A stretch of DNA of 64,000 nucleotides, from assembly GCA_022009855.1 (NCBI GenBank), contig CP091727.1:4650001-4714000 (forward strand), written 5' to 3'. Shown piece by piece: positions 21,884 to 31,976 of the stretch (positions are counted from its first letter, which is position 1; every line of letters starts with the position of its first letter). The stretch comes from Lentisphaeria bacterium (GTDB lineage: Bacteria; Verrucomicrobiota; Lentisphaeria; Victivallales; Victivallaceae). The notes under the pieces were generated by a model, which was not told the origin of the DNA, did no database searches, and was given only the letters and a program-made list of their open reading frames with translations. A program made the position numbers and the translations under genes.

Positions 21884-23611
21884 ATGAAAGCATGGTTCAC
21901 TTTTTTCCGACGGCCGGCGGGAACCCGCCGTTCCGCATGAAGAGGGCGGCACCGTCCGGATTCCGAAGGAGGAGCTTTCCGGAGAGATCCGGCAGGTTGA
22001 ATTCGAACTGGAGGAATTTTCCGCTCCGGTCGGCAGTGACGGCGGCTTCGTCGTGCCGAATATCCAGCAGCGCGAAGGGGACAACCTCGGCCCCGGCGGC
22101 GTGATCCGATTCAGGCAGCGTCCGGAGGGGGAAACTCTCTTTCCGTTCAACTCAATGCCGTTTTTCGCAGTGCTCCGCGGCAAAGGCGGCACCCTGATCG
22201 TCGTCTCCGGCATGTCGCTGGAATACGAACTTGCCGTCACACTGCGCGACGGCGTCTACCGGATGACTCCCCGCTTCCGCTGGGAAGGTTCCCCGTATGA
22301 GGCGATCGAACTCCGGCGGATTCCTCTGGAGGAACCCACCTACTCCGCCGTTGCACGCGCCTACCGCCGGTATCAGCTCGAACGCGGCGCCTGCCGGCCA
22401 CTGCGGGAACGAGGCCTCCGCTACCCGGCGGCGGCGGAAGCGGCGCTCGGTCCGATGGTCAGGCTCCGGCTGGCGTGGAAACCGGTTCCTTCTCCCGTGC
22501 CTGAGCAGACGCCGGAAAATGAACCGCCGCTCCATGTCGCTATTCCCTTCGCCCGGGTCTGCGAGATCATCGAGCAATTTCACCGCCGCGGCATCCGGCA
22601 TGCGGAATTCGATCTGGTCGGCTGGAATTGTTCCGGTCACGACGGACGCTGGCCCGACTGGGCTCCGGTCGAACCGCGGCTGGGCGGGGAAAAAGGACTG
22701 CATGAAGTAATTCGGCTCGCCCGCGGATACGGTTATCTTATTTCACTGCACAGCAACAGCATGGATTCCTATTCCATCTCCAGTCGGCTCTCGCCGGAGG
22801 ATCTCCTGCTCGACAGCGGCGGCAATCCGGTCGACGGCGGGAACTGGGGCGGCGGACGCTGCCGCCGGCTCTGTCCGAAGGCGGCCTACCGGTTCGCGGA
22901 GGAGGATTTCGCGGAGTTCTCCCGCTGGAATCTCTACGGCACGCACTACATCGACGTGTTGAGCATCCTGCGTCCGGAGGCCTGTTTCAACCCGGCTCAT
23001 CCGCTCAACCGGCGGGAGGCGGGGAATGGCGCGGCCGCACGCTTCGACTCGCACGGGAGAGCTGCGGTGCCTCCGGTTCGGAAGGGCGTGGGATTTCTGC
23101 GCCGGCGATCTGGATTACGTGCTCTATGCTGTATTCAAGCCGGATATGCCGCTGCCGCAGTTCTGCGATGAAGCGATTCCGATCTGGCATCTGGTCTATC
23201 ACGGCATCCTCACCTACAACAGTGACTGCGGCACCGTCAATGCGGCAATCTCCCCGGATCGGAAGAAGATGCTGCGCAACCTGGAGTGCGGCGGCCGTCC
23301 GCTGAGCTACTTCTACTCGAAGTTCACAGCCAACAACTGGATGGGCGAAGACGACTGCGCCTGCGGAACCGACGAGGAGCTCGCCCGGAGCGTCGATGCC
23401 GTCGCACGGAACGCGGAGGAGTTCTCCCGCCTGAGCGACCTGCAGTTCGAATTCATCGAACGGCACGAGAGACTCGGCGGCGGACTGGTCCCGCGTGGAG
23501 TACTCGAACGGCACCGTGCTGCTGATCAACCACGCCGACACGCCCCGCCGGGCGGAAGGCAGGGAGGTCGCGCCGCTCTCGTACCTGCGCATCGATCCTG
23601 ACCGGAGCTGA
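21884..23611 (+). CDS. putative glycoside hydrolase-like protein, family unassigned (frameshifted)
   Basis: The start ATG (MKAWFTFFRRPAG) has AGAGGG upstream. A frame change near 21930 leads into EEGGTVRIPKEELSGEIRQV, and further ones lie near 23025 and 23500; the corrected protein ends YLRIDPDRS. The N-terminal ~180 residues look like a beta-sandwich (GTLIVVSGMSLEYELAVTLR). The second part looks like a barrel: RGIRHAEFDLVGWNCSGHDG, YGYLISLHSNSMDSYSI and GTHYIDVLSILRPEACFNP. I do not recognise a named family with certainty; DUF5696-like or GH-A clan enzymes are possibilities. It lies directly upstream of araBD, which suggests release of an arabinose-containing sugar. Confidence 0.5.
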
Positions 23612-23646
23612 CTCCGGAGAAATCCGTGGAACCTCCCCGAATCCGC

Positions 23647-23674
23647 TTGCATCCGCCGGAATCGGCGTTATATT
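23647..23674 (+). promoter_or_regulatory. promoter of araBD
   Basis: TTGCAT (23647-23652) and TATATT (23669-23674) are spaced by 16 bases, 38 bases before the araB ATG. Confidence 0.65.
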
Positions 23675-23712
23675 CCGATTGAAAGCGCAAACATCACCCC
23701 GGGGAGGACTCC

Positions 23713-25302
23713 ATGGAAAAACTGTTGATCGGCCTGGATTTCGGTTCCGACAGCGTGCGTGCCGTACTGGTCACGGAGAACGGAAAGCAGCTCGCCGCCG
23801 GCGTTCACGAATACACCCGCTGGGCGCAGGGGAAATACTGCGACCCGGCGGCGAACCGGTTCCGGCAGCATCCGCTGGACTATCTGGAAGGGACCGAAGC
23901 GGTCATCGGAACGTGCTCGAAGGGTGGATTCCTCCCGGGTGGCCGGGATTGCGATCGACACCACCGGTTCGACGCCGTGCGCGGTGGACCGCGCCGGAAC
24001 TCCGCTGGCGCTGAAACCGGAGTTCGCCGACGATCCCGATGCGATGTTCCTGCTCTGGAAGGATCACTCCGCCATCGCCGAGGCGGCCCGGATCAACGAG
24101 TATGCCGCGAACTGGGGCGGGCCGGATTACCGGCTTTATGGAGGGGGAATCTATTCGAGTGAATGGTTCTGGAGCAAAATTCTGCATGTGCTCCGGAACA
24201 ACGCCCGCGTCCGTGAAGCCGCCTTCAGCTGGGTCGAGCACTGCGACTGGATCACCGGCGAACTCGCCGGGCGCACCGATCCGGTCACGATGACGCGCAG
24301 CCGCTGCGCCGCCGGCCACAAGGCGATGTGGCACGCGAGCTGGGGCGGACTGCCTTCCGAAGAGTTCCTCCGCGGAGTCGATCCGCTGCTCGCAGGACTG
24401 CGCGGACGGCTCTACACCGAAACCATGACCGCCGACGTTCCGGTCGGCACCCTCTCTCCGAAATGGGCGGAAAAGCTCGGCCTCTCCACCCGCGTGGTGA
24501 TCGGCGGCAGCGCCTTCGACTGCCACTTCGGCGCGGTGGGCGCCCAGATCCGCCCCGGCGAACTGGTGAAGGTGATCGGCACCTCCACCTGCGATATTCT
24601 GGTCGCCCCGGATCTCCGGCAGTGTGTGCGGGGCATCTGCGGCCAGGTGGACGGTTCGGTCATCCCCCGGCATGGTGGGGCTGGAAGCGGGGCAGTCCGC
24701 CTTCGGCGACGTCTACGCCTGGTTCCGCCGCCTGCTCGGATACGCGGGCGAAGTATCACTCCCGGCGCTGGAGGCGGAGGCCGCCGCCATCGCCCCCCGG
24801 CTCCACCGGCGTGGCGGCGCTCGACTGGTTCAACGGCCGCCGCACTCCCGATGCGAATCCCCGCCTCTGCGGCGCACTCTTCGGCCTGACGCTCGGCTCG
24901 ACCGCACCGATGATCTACCGGGCGCTGGTGGAGAGCACGGTATTCGGCGCGCGGGCGATCATCGAGCGGTTCCGGAGCGAGGGGATCGCGGTCAACTCGG
25001 TCGCGGCCGTCGGCGGAATCAGCCGAAAGTCCCCCTTCGTCATGCAGCTCTGCGCCGACGTGTTCCAGCTGCCGATCAAGGTGGCGGCGGCCGACCAGGC
25101 CTGCGCTCTCGGAGCGGCGATGTTCGCGGCGGTCGCGGCGAAAGTCCACCCGGATCTCGAAATTGCGATGGCGGAAATGGGATCCGGTTTCGACCGAATC
25201 TATCAACCCGATCCATCGGCGGTTCCGGTGTATGAAAAGCTCTATGATCGCTATCTCTCCCTCGGGAAACTGCTCGAAGAGGAGACGATGCGCCATGTAT
25301 GA
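23713..25302 (+). CDS. araB: ribulokinase AraB (FGGY kinase; several frameshifts)
   Basis: AraB phosphorylates L-ribulose in arabinose catabolism. The N-terminal kinase fold begins LLIGLDFGSDSVRAVLV; AGIAIDTTGSTPCAVD follows after a frame break near 23935. Typical ribulokinase stretches are MLWKDHSA-like (FLLWKDHSAIAEAARINEY), SSEWFWSKILHVLR, GTSTCDILVAPD and VAALDWFNGRRTP, the last being specific for AraB. SVAAVGGISRKSPFVMQLCAD closes the C-terminal domain. Further breaks lie near 24670 and 24800. The corrected length of ~530 residues matches the family. The ATG follows GGGAGGA. AraD starts inside its end. Confidence 0.9.
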
Positions 25303-25992
25303 GAAACTGCGGAAACCTGCTGGAAGGCCAACCTCGAGCTGCCCGCGCTCGGCCTGGTGATCCGTACCTTCGGCAACGTCAGCGCAATCGACCGCGAAGC
25401 GGGAGTTTTTGCAATCAAGCCCTCCGGCGTGAGTATGACAAACTCCGTCCGGAAGATTTCGTGATCATCAGCCTGGAATCCGGGAAAGCGGTCGACGGAC
25501 GCCTCCGTCCCTCGAGCGACACCGACACCCACACCGAACTCTATCGGGCGTTTCCGCACATCGGCGGAATCGTGCACACCCATTCGACCTATGCGGTGGC
25601 CTGGGCGCAGGCGGCTCGCGCCGTGCCTGTCTACGGAACCACCCATGCTGACCATCTCGCGACGGACATTCCCTGCACGGAATTCATGTCCGACGAAGCG
25701 ATCCGGGGTAATTACGAGGCGGCAACCGGGTTGCAGATCGTCGACTGCCTGCGCGGAAATCACTTCGATCCGGATGAAGTTCCGATGGTGCTGGTGGCCG
25801 GCCACGGCCCCTTTGCCTGGGGGGAAAAGTGCGGCGAAGGCGGTCTACCACGCGCAGATGCTCGAAGAACTCTGCCGGATGGCATTGCTCACCGAACAGC
25901 TCCGCCCGGACGCATCGAGACTACGGAAGTCACTGATTGATAAGCACTATCTTCGCAAGCACGGCGCCAACGCCTACTACGGTCAGAAGTGA
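25295..25992 (+). CDS. araD: L-ribulose-5-phosphate 4-epimerase AraD (frameshifted)
   Basis: This class II aldolase-fold epimerase converts L-ribulose-5-P to D-xylulose-5-P. The zinc ligands are visible in GIVHTHSTYAVAWAQ (two His) and VAGHGPFAWG. FGNVSAIDREAGVFAIKPSG gives the substrate-phosphate site. The ATG at 25295 overlaps the end of araB, and the corrected protein is ~232 residues, the family norm. Frame breaks lie near 25320, 25432 and 25835 and are closed by single-base changes. Its stop is 35 bases from the convergent CPBP gene. Confidence 0.9.
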
Positions 25993-26027
25993 CGGCGACG
26001 GCCGCTTCGCCCCCCCCCTCCCCGTGG

Positions 26028-26784
26028 TCAGCGAAGAAGCGGTTCGACCAGCGCCGCCGCCGCCGCGATCAGATTGACCGCCATGTGAAGCAGTATGGCG
26101 GAGGCGAGGTTTCTGGTTCGCAAATAGGCATACAGAAAGAGAAAACCGAGCAGAAAAAAGCCCCGGAATTCCGAGCAGGAAGAGGTGTACCAGAGAGAAA
26201 AGAGCGCAGGTGATCAGGATCGCCGGCCACGCGCCCAGCGGACGCAGAATGCCGAAAAGCGCCCGACGGAAGGCGATCTCCTCCACCACCGGAGCGACGA
26301 TCACCGCACCGATCAGAATCAGTCCGATCTGAATCGGAGAACCGCCGGCGATGATCTGTGCGAGCTCCTGTTTGTCCGCATGGGGAATGCGGCAGAAATC
26401 AAGCAGCAGCTCCCATACTTCGGTAACCGGTCCGCAGAGCAGCAGATTCGCCGCCACGCAAATGCCGATCACCTTCCAGTCCCGCCGGGTTACCGGGCGA
26501 ATTCCGAGCTTTGCGGCAAGAAGGCGTTTGGCGGGCGGGGCGGAGAAGCAGAAGAGCAGCAGCACCGCTCCGGCGGGAATCTGCCCGAAAATGCCGCCGA
26601 CAAGTGCGACGGTCCGCAGCAGTTGCCGGTCGCCGATTTCACAGAAACGGAGCACCACGCCAAACGCCATGCAGACGGTGAAATAGACCGCCAGCGCACA
26701 GCCGAGGGCGAAGGCGAGCCGGAACGGCGCAACGCGGCGCCGCCACGGAATCCGGCGAATGCATTCCCACAGCTCCAGCCGCAT
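26028..26784 (-). CDS. CPBP-family intramembrane metalloprotease (frameshifted)
   Basis: This multi-pass membrane protein of ~252 residues belongs to the CAAX prenyl protease-like (Rce1/CPBP) family. Catalytic motifs are EEIAFRRALFG (EExxxR), ALFSLVHLFLLG (FxxxH) and LLHMAVNLIAA (HxxxN). About seven hydrophobic segments are present. An indel near 26165 in a T/A-run hides the last motif; the corrected frame ends at 26028. The ATG at 26784 follows a G-rich binding site (GGGGGGAG). It is last in the thiL-tsaE-CPBP series. The substrate is unknown. Confidence 0.82.
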
Positions 26785-26810
26785 CGTCTCCCCCCCTCTC
26801 CGCTCCGGAT

Positions 26811-27243
26811 TCAGCCGCGGACAACGATTCGCCGTTCCTGTTCGGAAAGATGCACGATTTCCACCCGGAGCGTACCGGGCGGCAGGATGTCGGCAATCCG
26901 CGCCGGCCACTCCACCAGCGCGATTGAATCCGGATCGTCGAGGAACTCATCCACCCCCGAACGCGAGCGCGGGAAGCGGAGTTCGCAATCCGGTAGAGGT
27001 CGAGATGATACAGCCGCCCTCCGCCGGGCAGAGAATACTCCTGAATGATCGTGTAGGTCGGGCTGGAAACCGGCTCGGTGATTCCGAGACCGCGGGCGAA
27101 CCCGCGTGAAAACACCGTCTTCCCGGCACCGAGGTCCCCTCCAGCGCCAGCACCGTGCCGCGCGGCAGCTCATGTGCCAGCTGCGCGGCAAACGCCTCCG
27201 TCTCCTCTTCGGAGCGGCTCAACAACTCCCGTTCAATGCTCAT
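26811..27243 (-). CDS. tsaE: tRNA threonylcarbamoyladenosine biosynthesis ATPase TsaE (frameshifted)
   Basis: TsaE is the ATPase of the t6A37 tRNA-modification complex with TsaB and TsaD. The P-loop reads LEGDLGAGKTVFSRG once a missing G near 27140 is restored (gagggg should have five G). SSPTYTIIQEY, then LYHLDLYRI and SIALVEWPARIADILP, are the other family motifs. A second break lies near 26990. The length of ~144 residues is normal. The ATG at 27243 follows AGGA and overlaps the end of thiL by 11 bases. Confidence 0.88.
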
Positions 27244-28129
27244 AACCACTTTTCCTGTGTTCCGTCAAAGAATTTCCTCCGGGATCCAGCACCTCGCCGG
27301 AACCGGCCGAAACGGAACCGATCCGGGTGAGCGGGGCAAATTCCGGAGGCCACAGCTCCTCCAGCTGCGCCAGGCATCCGCCGGCACCGTAAACAACAAT
27401 TCGTAATCCTCCCCGTCGCTCCAGGCGGTCGCCGGCTCCGCTCCGGCCCGGAGCGGAATCCGTTCCGGCTCCACCGTCAGCGCCACCTGAGACGAGGTCG
27501 CGAGACGCGAGGCGTCGAGCAGGAGTCCATCGCTGATGTCGAGCATCGCGCTGGCGAAATGGTGCGCGGCGAGAAACCGCCCCTCCGCCAGGCGCGGAGT
27601 GAAATCCAGATGGTGTTCCGAACGAAACGAATTGCCGATACACCCCGTGACGTAGAGCCGGTCCCCCGGCTTCGCCCCCCCGGCGCAGAACGATCTCATT
27701 TTCCGCGACCTCCCCCAGAATGGCGAGCGATGCGCAAACCCCGTCCGAAGCGAGTTCGGCGATATCCCCGCCGACCAGCGGAACACCGTACCGCATTCCG
27801 GCGTCTGCGGCGCCCCGGCAGAACTCCAGAATCCACGTTTCGGAGCGGTTGCGTGCGGCGAAGGCGAGCAGAGCCCAGCGGGGCGTCCCCCCCATCGCGG
27901 CGATGTCGCTCAAGTTGCGTTTCACCAGCTTGGCCCCCGCCCGTTCCGGCGAGGTCGAAGCCGCGGCAAAATGAACCTCAGCGATCACCTGATCGACTGC
28001 GGCGAGCAGCAGCGGACCGCCTCCGGAGGTGCGCAGCGCGGCGCAGTCGTCTCCGGGACCGACCGCCGCCGAAGCGGAAACGGGCAGGCCGGGCAGAAGC
28101 TGCGTCAGAATGTGACATTCGTTCAACAT
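27233..28129 (-). CDS. thiL: thiamine-monophosphate kinase ThiL (frameshifted)
   Basis: ThiL makes thiamine pyrophosphate from thiamine phosphate and ATP. Motifs include VGPGDDCAALR near the N-terminus, LLAAVDQVIAEVHF, KLVKRNLSDIAAMGGTP, VPLVGGDIAEL, MLDISDGLLLDASRLA and WSDGEDYELLFTVP. All Asp-rich metal sites of the family are visible. Frame breaks lie near 27680 and 27385; the corrected C-terminus ends in KSGYEH. The ATG at 28129 has no ribosome binding site and lies only ten bases after a -10 hexamer, so the mRNA may be leaderless. ThiL starts the thiL-tsaE-CPBP transcript. Confidence 0.9.
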   Translation of the reverse strand: MLNECHILTQLLPGLPVSASAAVGPGDDCAALRTSGGGPLLLAAVDQVIAEVHFAAASTSPERAGAKLVKRNLSDIAAMGGTPRWALLAFAARNRSETWILEFCRGAADAGMRYGVPLVGGDIAELASDGVCASLAILGEVAENEIVLRRGGEAGGPALRHGVYRQFVSFGTPSGFHSAPGGGAVSRRAPFRQRDARHQRWTPARRLASRDLVSGGADGGAGTDSAPGRSGAGDRLERRGGLRIVVYGAGGCLAQLEELWPPEFAPLTRIGSVSAGSGEVLDPGGNSLTEHRKSGYEH

Positions 28130-28139
28130 GATGCCGGAA

Positions 28140-28168
28140 AATATACCGCACCACAACCCGGATTGCAA
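28140..28168 (-). promoter_or_regulatory. promoter of thiL, possibly giving a leaderless mRNA
   Basis: On the minus strand TTGCAA (28163-28168) and TATATT (28140-28145) are 17 bases apart. The -10 ends ten bases from the thiL ATG, which would place the transcript start at or just before the start codon. Confidence 0.65.
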
Positions 28169-28211
28169 ACACAATCCCCCGGAAAAGCCGCGAAAGCCTC
28201 TTCGTTTCCTC

Positions 28212-28240
28212 TTGCAAAATCCGCTCCGCGGCGTTATATT
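28212..28240 (+). promoter_or_regulatory. promoter of asnB
   Basis: TTGCAA (28212-28217) and TATATT (28235-28240) are 17 bases apart. The hexamers and spacing are identical to those of the divergent thiL promoter 44 bases away. Confidence 0.65.
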
Positions 28241-28328
28241 AATCAGACCGTTGCAGGAGCGGCATCGACCGGATCCGCCGACTTGCGCGGGAAGATGTTA
28301 CGCCATTTCAACCAGGTGAGTTCTGAAG

Positions 28329-30230
28329 ATGTGCGGGATTGCCGGAATCATCAACCATCACGCCGACCCGGAGGCCGGCCGGATCATTCACGCCATGAAT
28401 CAGGCGCAGGCGCATCGGGGGCCGGATGATTCCGGAGTTTACCTCGATGACGAGGTGGCGCTCGGCCATCGGCGACTCTCGATCATCGACCTCACCGGCG
28501 GCCGTCAGCCGATTTTCAACGAAGACGACACGATCGGCATCGTGCTCAACGGGGAGATTTACAACTATCGCAGACTCCGCGAGGAGCTCGAGGGGCGCGG
28601 CCACCGTTTCCGCACCGGAACCGATGCCGAAGTGGTGGTCCATCTCTACGAGGAGTTTGAGAGCGAATGCCTCCCCATGCTCGACGGCATGTTCGCCTTT
28701 GCCATCTACAATCGGAAGAAACGCCGGGTTCTGCTGGCGCGCGACCGCCTCGGCAAGAAACCGCTGCTCTATTTCATGACCGGAGACACACTGGTTTTCG
28801 CCAGCGAATTTTCAGCCCTCCGGTGCCATCCGGCCATGCCCCGCGAGCTCGATCACGACTCGATCAGCGATTTTCTTTCGCTGCAGTATATTCCCAGCCC
28901 CAACACGGTCTACCGGAATGTCCGCAAACTGCCGCCGGCCCATCTGCTTGAACTGCATTGTACGGACGGAACCGTCTCCATCCGCAGCTACTGGCATATC
29001 GACTATTCACTGAAACAGGAGCTCCCGTTCCGGGACGCGGCGCACGAAGTGCGGCGCCTCGTCGAGAAGGCGGTGGAAAAGCGGTTGATGTCCGACGTTC
29101 CCTGCGGAGTCTTCCTCTCCGGCGGACTTGATTCCACCATCATCGCCGGGGTCATGGCGAAACTCCGCGCCTCTTCCGGAGGGACCGACGCCTTCACCAT
29201 CGGTTTTGAGAATCCGGCTTACGACGAACGCCGGCGCGCGGCGGAGGCGGCTGCGTCGATCAACCGCCTGACCGGAGGTGCGCTGCGCCATTTTGAAAGA
29301 GTGGTGGATCCCTGCGACTTCTCCCTGCTGGAGAAACTGCTCGCACACTACGGGGAACCCTTCGCCGACGCCTCGATGCTGCCGACCTACCTGTTGAGCC
29401 GGTTCGCCCGGGAGCGGGTGACGGTGGCGCTGGGAGGTGACGGAGCCGATGAGGTCTTCTCCGGTTATGAGCGGTATCTGGCCATGCGGTATGCCGCCCG
29501 GGTAGATCTCTTCCCGGTGGCGCTGCGGCGGCCGTTCTTCCGGTTTCTCACCTCGCTCCTGCCGGACAACGGGGAGCGCTCCGTGTGTGGGCGCCTGCGG
29601 CGGATGTTCGCCGCGCTCGGCAGTTCGGCGGACAACCGCTATTTCAACCTGCTCAACCGCTGTCCGGCCTCGGTCAAGCGCACTCTCTTCGGGGAACGGC
29701 TCCGGAATGCGCTCCATCACGATTCCGGCGACACCTTTGAAGCGATCCGCTGGGAGATGACCGCGCCGGATCAGGTGGAACGCTGTGCCGAATTCGATCT
29801 GCAGTCCTACCTGCCCGGGGACATTCTCACCAAAGTGGACATCGCATCGATGGCGGTCGGTCTGGAGGTTCGCGCCCCGTATCTCGATCGCGAACTGGTG
29901 GAATTCACCGCCCGTCTCCCGGAACACTACAAAATGCCGGGCAGTTCGCGCAAACACATTTTCAAAGCGGCATTTGCCGATCAGGTTCCGGAGGTAATCC
30001 GCAACGGCTCCAAGAAAGGCTTCGGAGTGCCGCTTGCGCCCTGGCTGCGTGACGCCTGGCGGGAACCCGCCCGTGAAGCGCTCTTCGACGGGCCGCTGAT
30101 CGCCGAAAGCTACATCAACGCCAAATCGCTGACCACCCTCTGGCTGGCGCACCAGTCGGGGCGGCGTGACTTCAGTTACATCCTGTGGAACCTGCTGGTT
30201 CTGTCCTTGTTCCTGGCCCGCAACAAATGA
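28329..30230 (+). CDS. asnB: asparagine synthase (glutamine-hydrolysing) AsnB
   Basis: This two-domain enzyme makes Asn from Asp, Gln and ATP, or acts on a related carboxylate in cell-surface pathways. The N-terminal Ntn-amidotransferase domain begins MCGIAGI with the catalytic Cys at position 2, followed by AHRGPDDSG and VLNGEIYNYRRLREEL. The synthetase domain has the PP-loop LSGGLDSTIIAGV, ALGGDGADEVFSGYERY and SKKGFGVPLAPWLRD. The 633 residues match the exosortase/surface-glycan AsnB subgroup in length. The gene is intact. It is followed 16 bases later by trxB. Confidence 0.92.
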   Translation: MCGIAGIINHHADPEAGRIIHAMNQAQAHRGPDDSGVYLDDEVALGHRRLSIIDLTGGRQPIFNEDDTIGIVLNGEIYNYRRLREELEGRGHRFRTGTDAEVVVHLYEEFESECLPMLDGMFAFAIYNRKKRRVLLARDRLGKKPLLYFMTGDTLVFASEFSALRCHPAMPRELDHDSISDFLSLQYIPSPNTVYRNVRKLPPAHLLELHCTDGTVSIRSYWHIDYSLKQELPFRDAAHEVRRLVEKAVEKRLMSDVPCGVFLSGGLDSTIIAGVMAKLRASSGGTDAFTIGFENPAYDERRRAAEAAASINRLTGGALRHFERVVDPCDFSLLEKLLAHYGEPFADASMLPTYLLSRFARERVTVALGGDGADEVFSGYERYLAMRYAARVDLFPVALRRPFFRFLTSLLPDNGERSVCGRLRRMFAALGSSADNRYFNLLNRCPASVKRTLFGERLRNALHHDSGDTFEAIRWEMTAPDQVERCAEFDLQSYLPGDILTKVDIASMAVGLEVRAPYLDRELVEFTARLPEHYKMPGSSRKHIFKAAFADQVPEVIRNGSKKGFGVPLAPWLRDAWREPAREALFDGPLIAESYINAKSLTTLWLAHQSGRRDFSYILWNLLVLSLFLARNK

Positions 30231-30246
30231 AGAGGAGGCTGTCACC

Positions 30247-31177
30247 ATGAAGCAAGAAAAAACTGGTCATCGTCGGAAGTGGTCCGGCAGGATATACCGC
30301 AGCCATCTACGCTGCGCGAGCCAACCTGGAGCCCTGCTCTTCGCCGGGCTGCAGCCCGGCGGCCTCGCTGACGCAGACGACTGAGGTGGAAAACTTTCCC
30401 GGCTTCCCCGACGGGGTGCTGGGCTTCGATCTGGTCACCGCCATGCAGCAGCAGGCGGAAAAATTCGGGACCCGGATGGAATACGATGTCGTCGAACGAT
30501 ATGAACTTACTGACGGCGGCATGCAGAAACTGACCCTCTCCTCCGGCGATGAAATCGAAACGCAGGCGCTGATTCTTGCGACCGGAGCAAGTCCGCGCTG
30601 GCTGGGACTGCCTTCCGAGGAACGGCTGCGCAACCACGGGGTGTCCGCCTGCGCCACCTGTGACGGAGCATTTTTCAAGGATGTGCCGGTGGTGGTGATT
30701 GGCGGAGGAGATTCCGCAATGGAGGAAGCGAATTTTCTGACCCGCTTCGCCAGTAGAGTCTACGTCATTCACCGTCGCGATGAACTGCGCGCTTCGCCGA
30801 TCATGGCGGAACGGGCAAAAGCCAATCCGAAGATCACCTTTATCTGGTCGAGCACGGTCGAGGAGATCCTCGGAGAAAAATCGGTTGAAGGAGTCCGGGT
30901 CCGCAACCTCAAGGACGGCACCATCACCGAGATTGCCTGCAAGGGATACTTCGCCGCCCTCGGACACGTGCCCAACACGGAACTGTTCCGGGAATTCATC
31001 CACCTGGATGACAAGGGGTATGTGATTTTGGACGGCAACAGCTCCCGAACCAACCTGGCCGGAGTGTTTGCCGCGGGCGACTGCGCCGATCCGCACTACC
31101 GGCAGGCGATCACCGCAGCCGGAATGGGCTGCCGCGCCGGAATCGATGCCGAGCGGTATCTGGAATCCAGGCAGTGA
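30247..31177 (+). CDS. trxB: thioredoxin reductase TrxB (frameshifted near start)
   Basis: This FAD/NADPH flavoprotein reduces thioredoxin. An extra A near 30262 breaks the start; the corrected text reads KLVIVGSGPAGYTAAIYAARA with the FAD-binding GxGxxG. A second change near 30360 precedes QTTEVENFPGFPDG. The redox disulfide is SACATCDGAFF. The NADPH site is VVIGGGDSAMEEANFL followed by VIHRRDELRAS. VFAAGDCADPHYRQAITAAGMG is the C-terminal FAD motif. The ATG follows GAGGAGG. The next gene begins with a GTG overlapping its stop. Confidence 0.92.
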
Positions 31178-31841
31178 TCCCCCCCTATGTTGTTGTCCAT
31201 TCGCCTCGTCGCACCCGGCTTTCGTTGACAATCCGTCCAGAGGACGGGGTGCTGGAGGTTCGTGCGCCGGTCGGTTTTCCCCATTCCGGAATCGAGGCGG
31301 TCCTTGCCCGCAATCCGGAGTTGATCGCCTCGCTTCAGAAGCGGAGCGAAAGGTTCGCCGTCAGCTTCCTCGCTTCCGGTTTGAGGAGGGGGAATTTTTT
31401 CTTCTGCGCGGCCGCTGGTATCCGCTGAAATTCAGCCGCCGGATCCTCAGTTTTGACGACGCCTTTCTGGTGCCGGCCGGAGAACCGGAGGAGGTACGGA
31501 AGTCGCTGGAGAAACTGTACCGCAAACTTGCCGCGTTTCATCTGGAAAAACGGACTTCGGAACTGGCGGAGGAGTTCGGGCTCACCTATCGGAGTGTCCA
31601 CATCAACGGAGCCGTGAGCCGCTGGGGATCGTGCAGCAGCGACGGCAGCCTGAATTTCTCCTGGCGTCTGATTCAATGTCCGGACGAAGCGATTGATTAC
31701 GTCATCATCCACGAATTGGCGCACCGGCTTGAGCTCAACCATTCCGACCGTTTCTGGGCAGAGGTTCGGCGGATGTGTCCCGACTTCGAGAGCCGCCGCG
31801 CCTATCTCAGGGAAAACGCGCTCCGTTACAGCGGATGGTGA
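31174..31841 (+). CDS. YgjP-like metallopeptidase domain protein (DUF45; frameshifted)
   Basis: This ~222-residue protein of the YgjP/DUF45 family resembles zinc metallopeptidases. The catalytic-type motif is VIIHELAHRLELNHSDRFW, preceded by VSRWGSCSSDGSLNFSWRL, the family signature. The N-terminus (VVVHSPRRTRLSLTIRPEDG) is the usual beta-strand region. A frame change near 31365 separates the halves. The start is GTG at 31174, overlapping the trxB stop, so translation is probably coupled. Substrate and role are not established for the family. Confidence 0.8.
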
Positions 31842-31851
31842 CTGCTTCTTT

Positions 31852-31865
31852 TGCCGACGTCGGCA
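31852..31865. promoter_or_regulatory. 14-bp perfect palindrome upstream of grpE
   Basis: TGCCGACGTCGGCA lies 21 bases before the grpE -35 hexamer. It differs from the CIRCE heat-shock element, so any bound regulator is unknown. Confidence 0.3.
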
Positions 31866-31885
31866 GAATCCGGGGAAGATATCCC

Positions 31886-31913
31886 TTGATTTTTGACGTT
31901 TTCCCTATATATT
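31886..31913 (+). promoter_or_regulatory. promoter of grpE-dnaJ
   Basis: TTGATT (31886-31891) and TATATT (31908-31913) are spaced by 16 bases, 63 bases before the grpE ATG. No CIRCE repeat is present between them and the gene. Confidence 0.6.
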
Positions 31914-31976
31914 AATTAGATTAACCGGATTTTATCTTTCCGGTTTGAACGTACAGTCAAAGGAGCAATTTATCAT

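Noticed and set aside
29007..30248. 413-codon minus-strand frame opposite asnB
   Set aside because: asnB is intact with all catalytic motifs; the antisense frame is a composition artefact.
31842..31976. CIRCE/HrcA site upstream of grpE
   Set aside because: The TTAGCACTC-N9-GAGTGCTAA pattern is absent; only an unrelated palindrome is seen.
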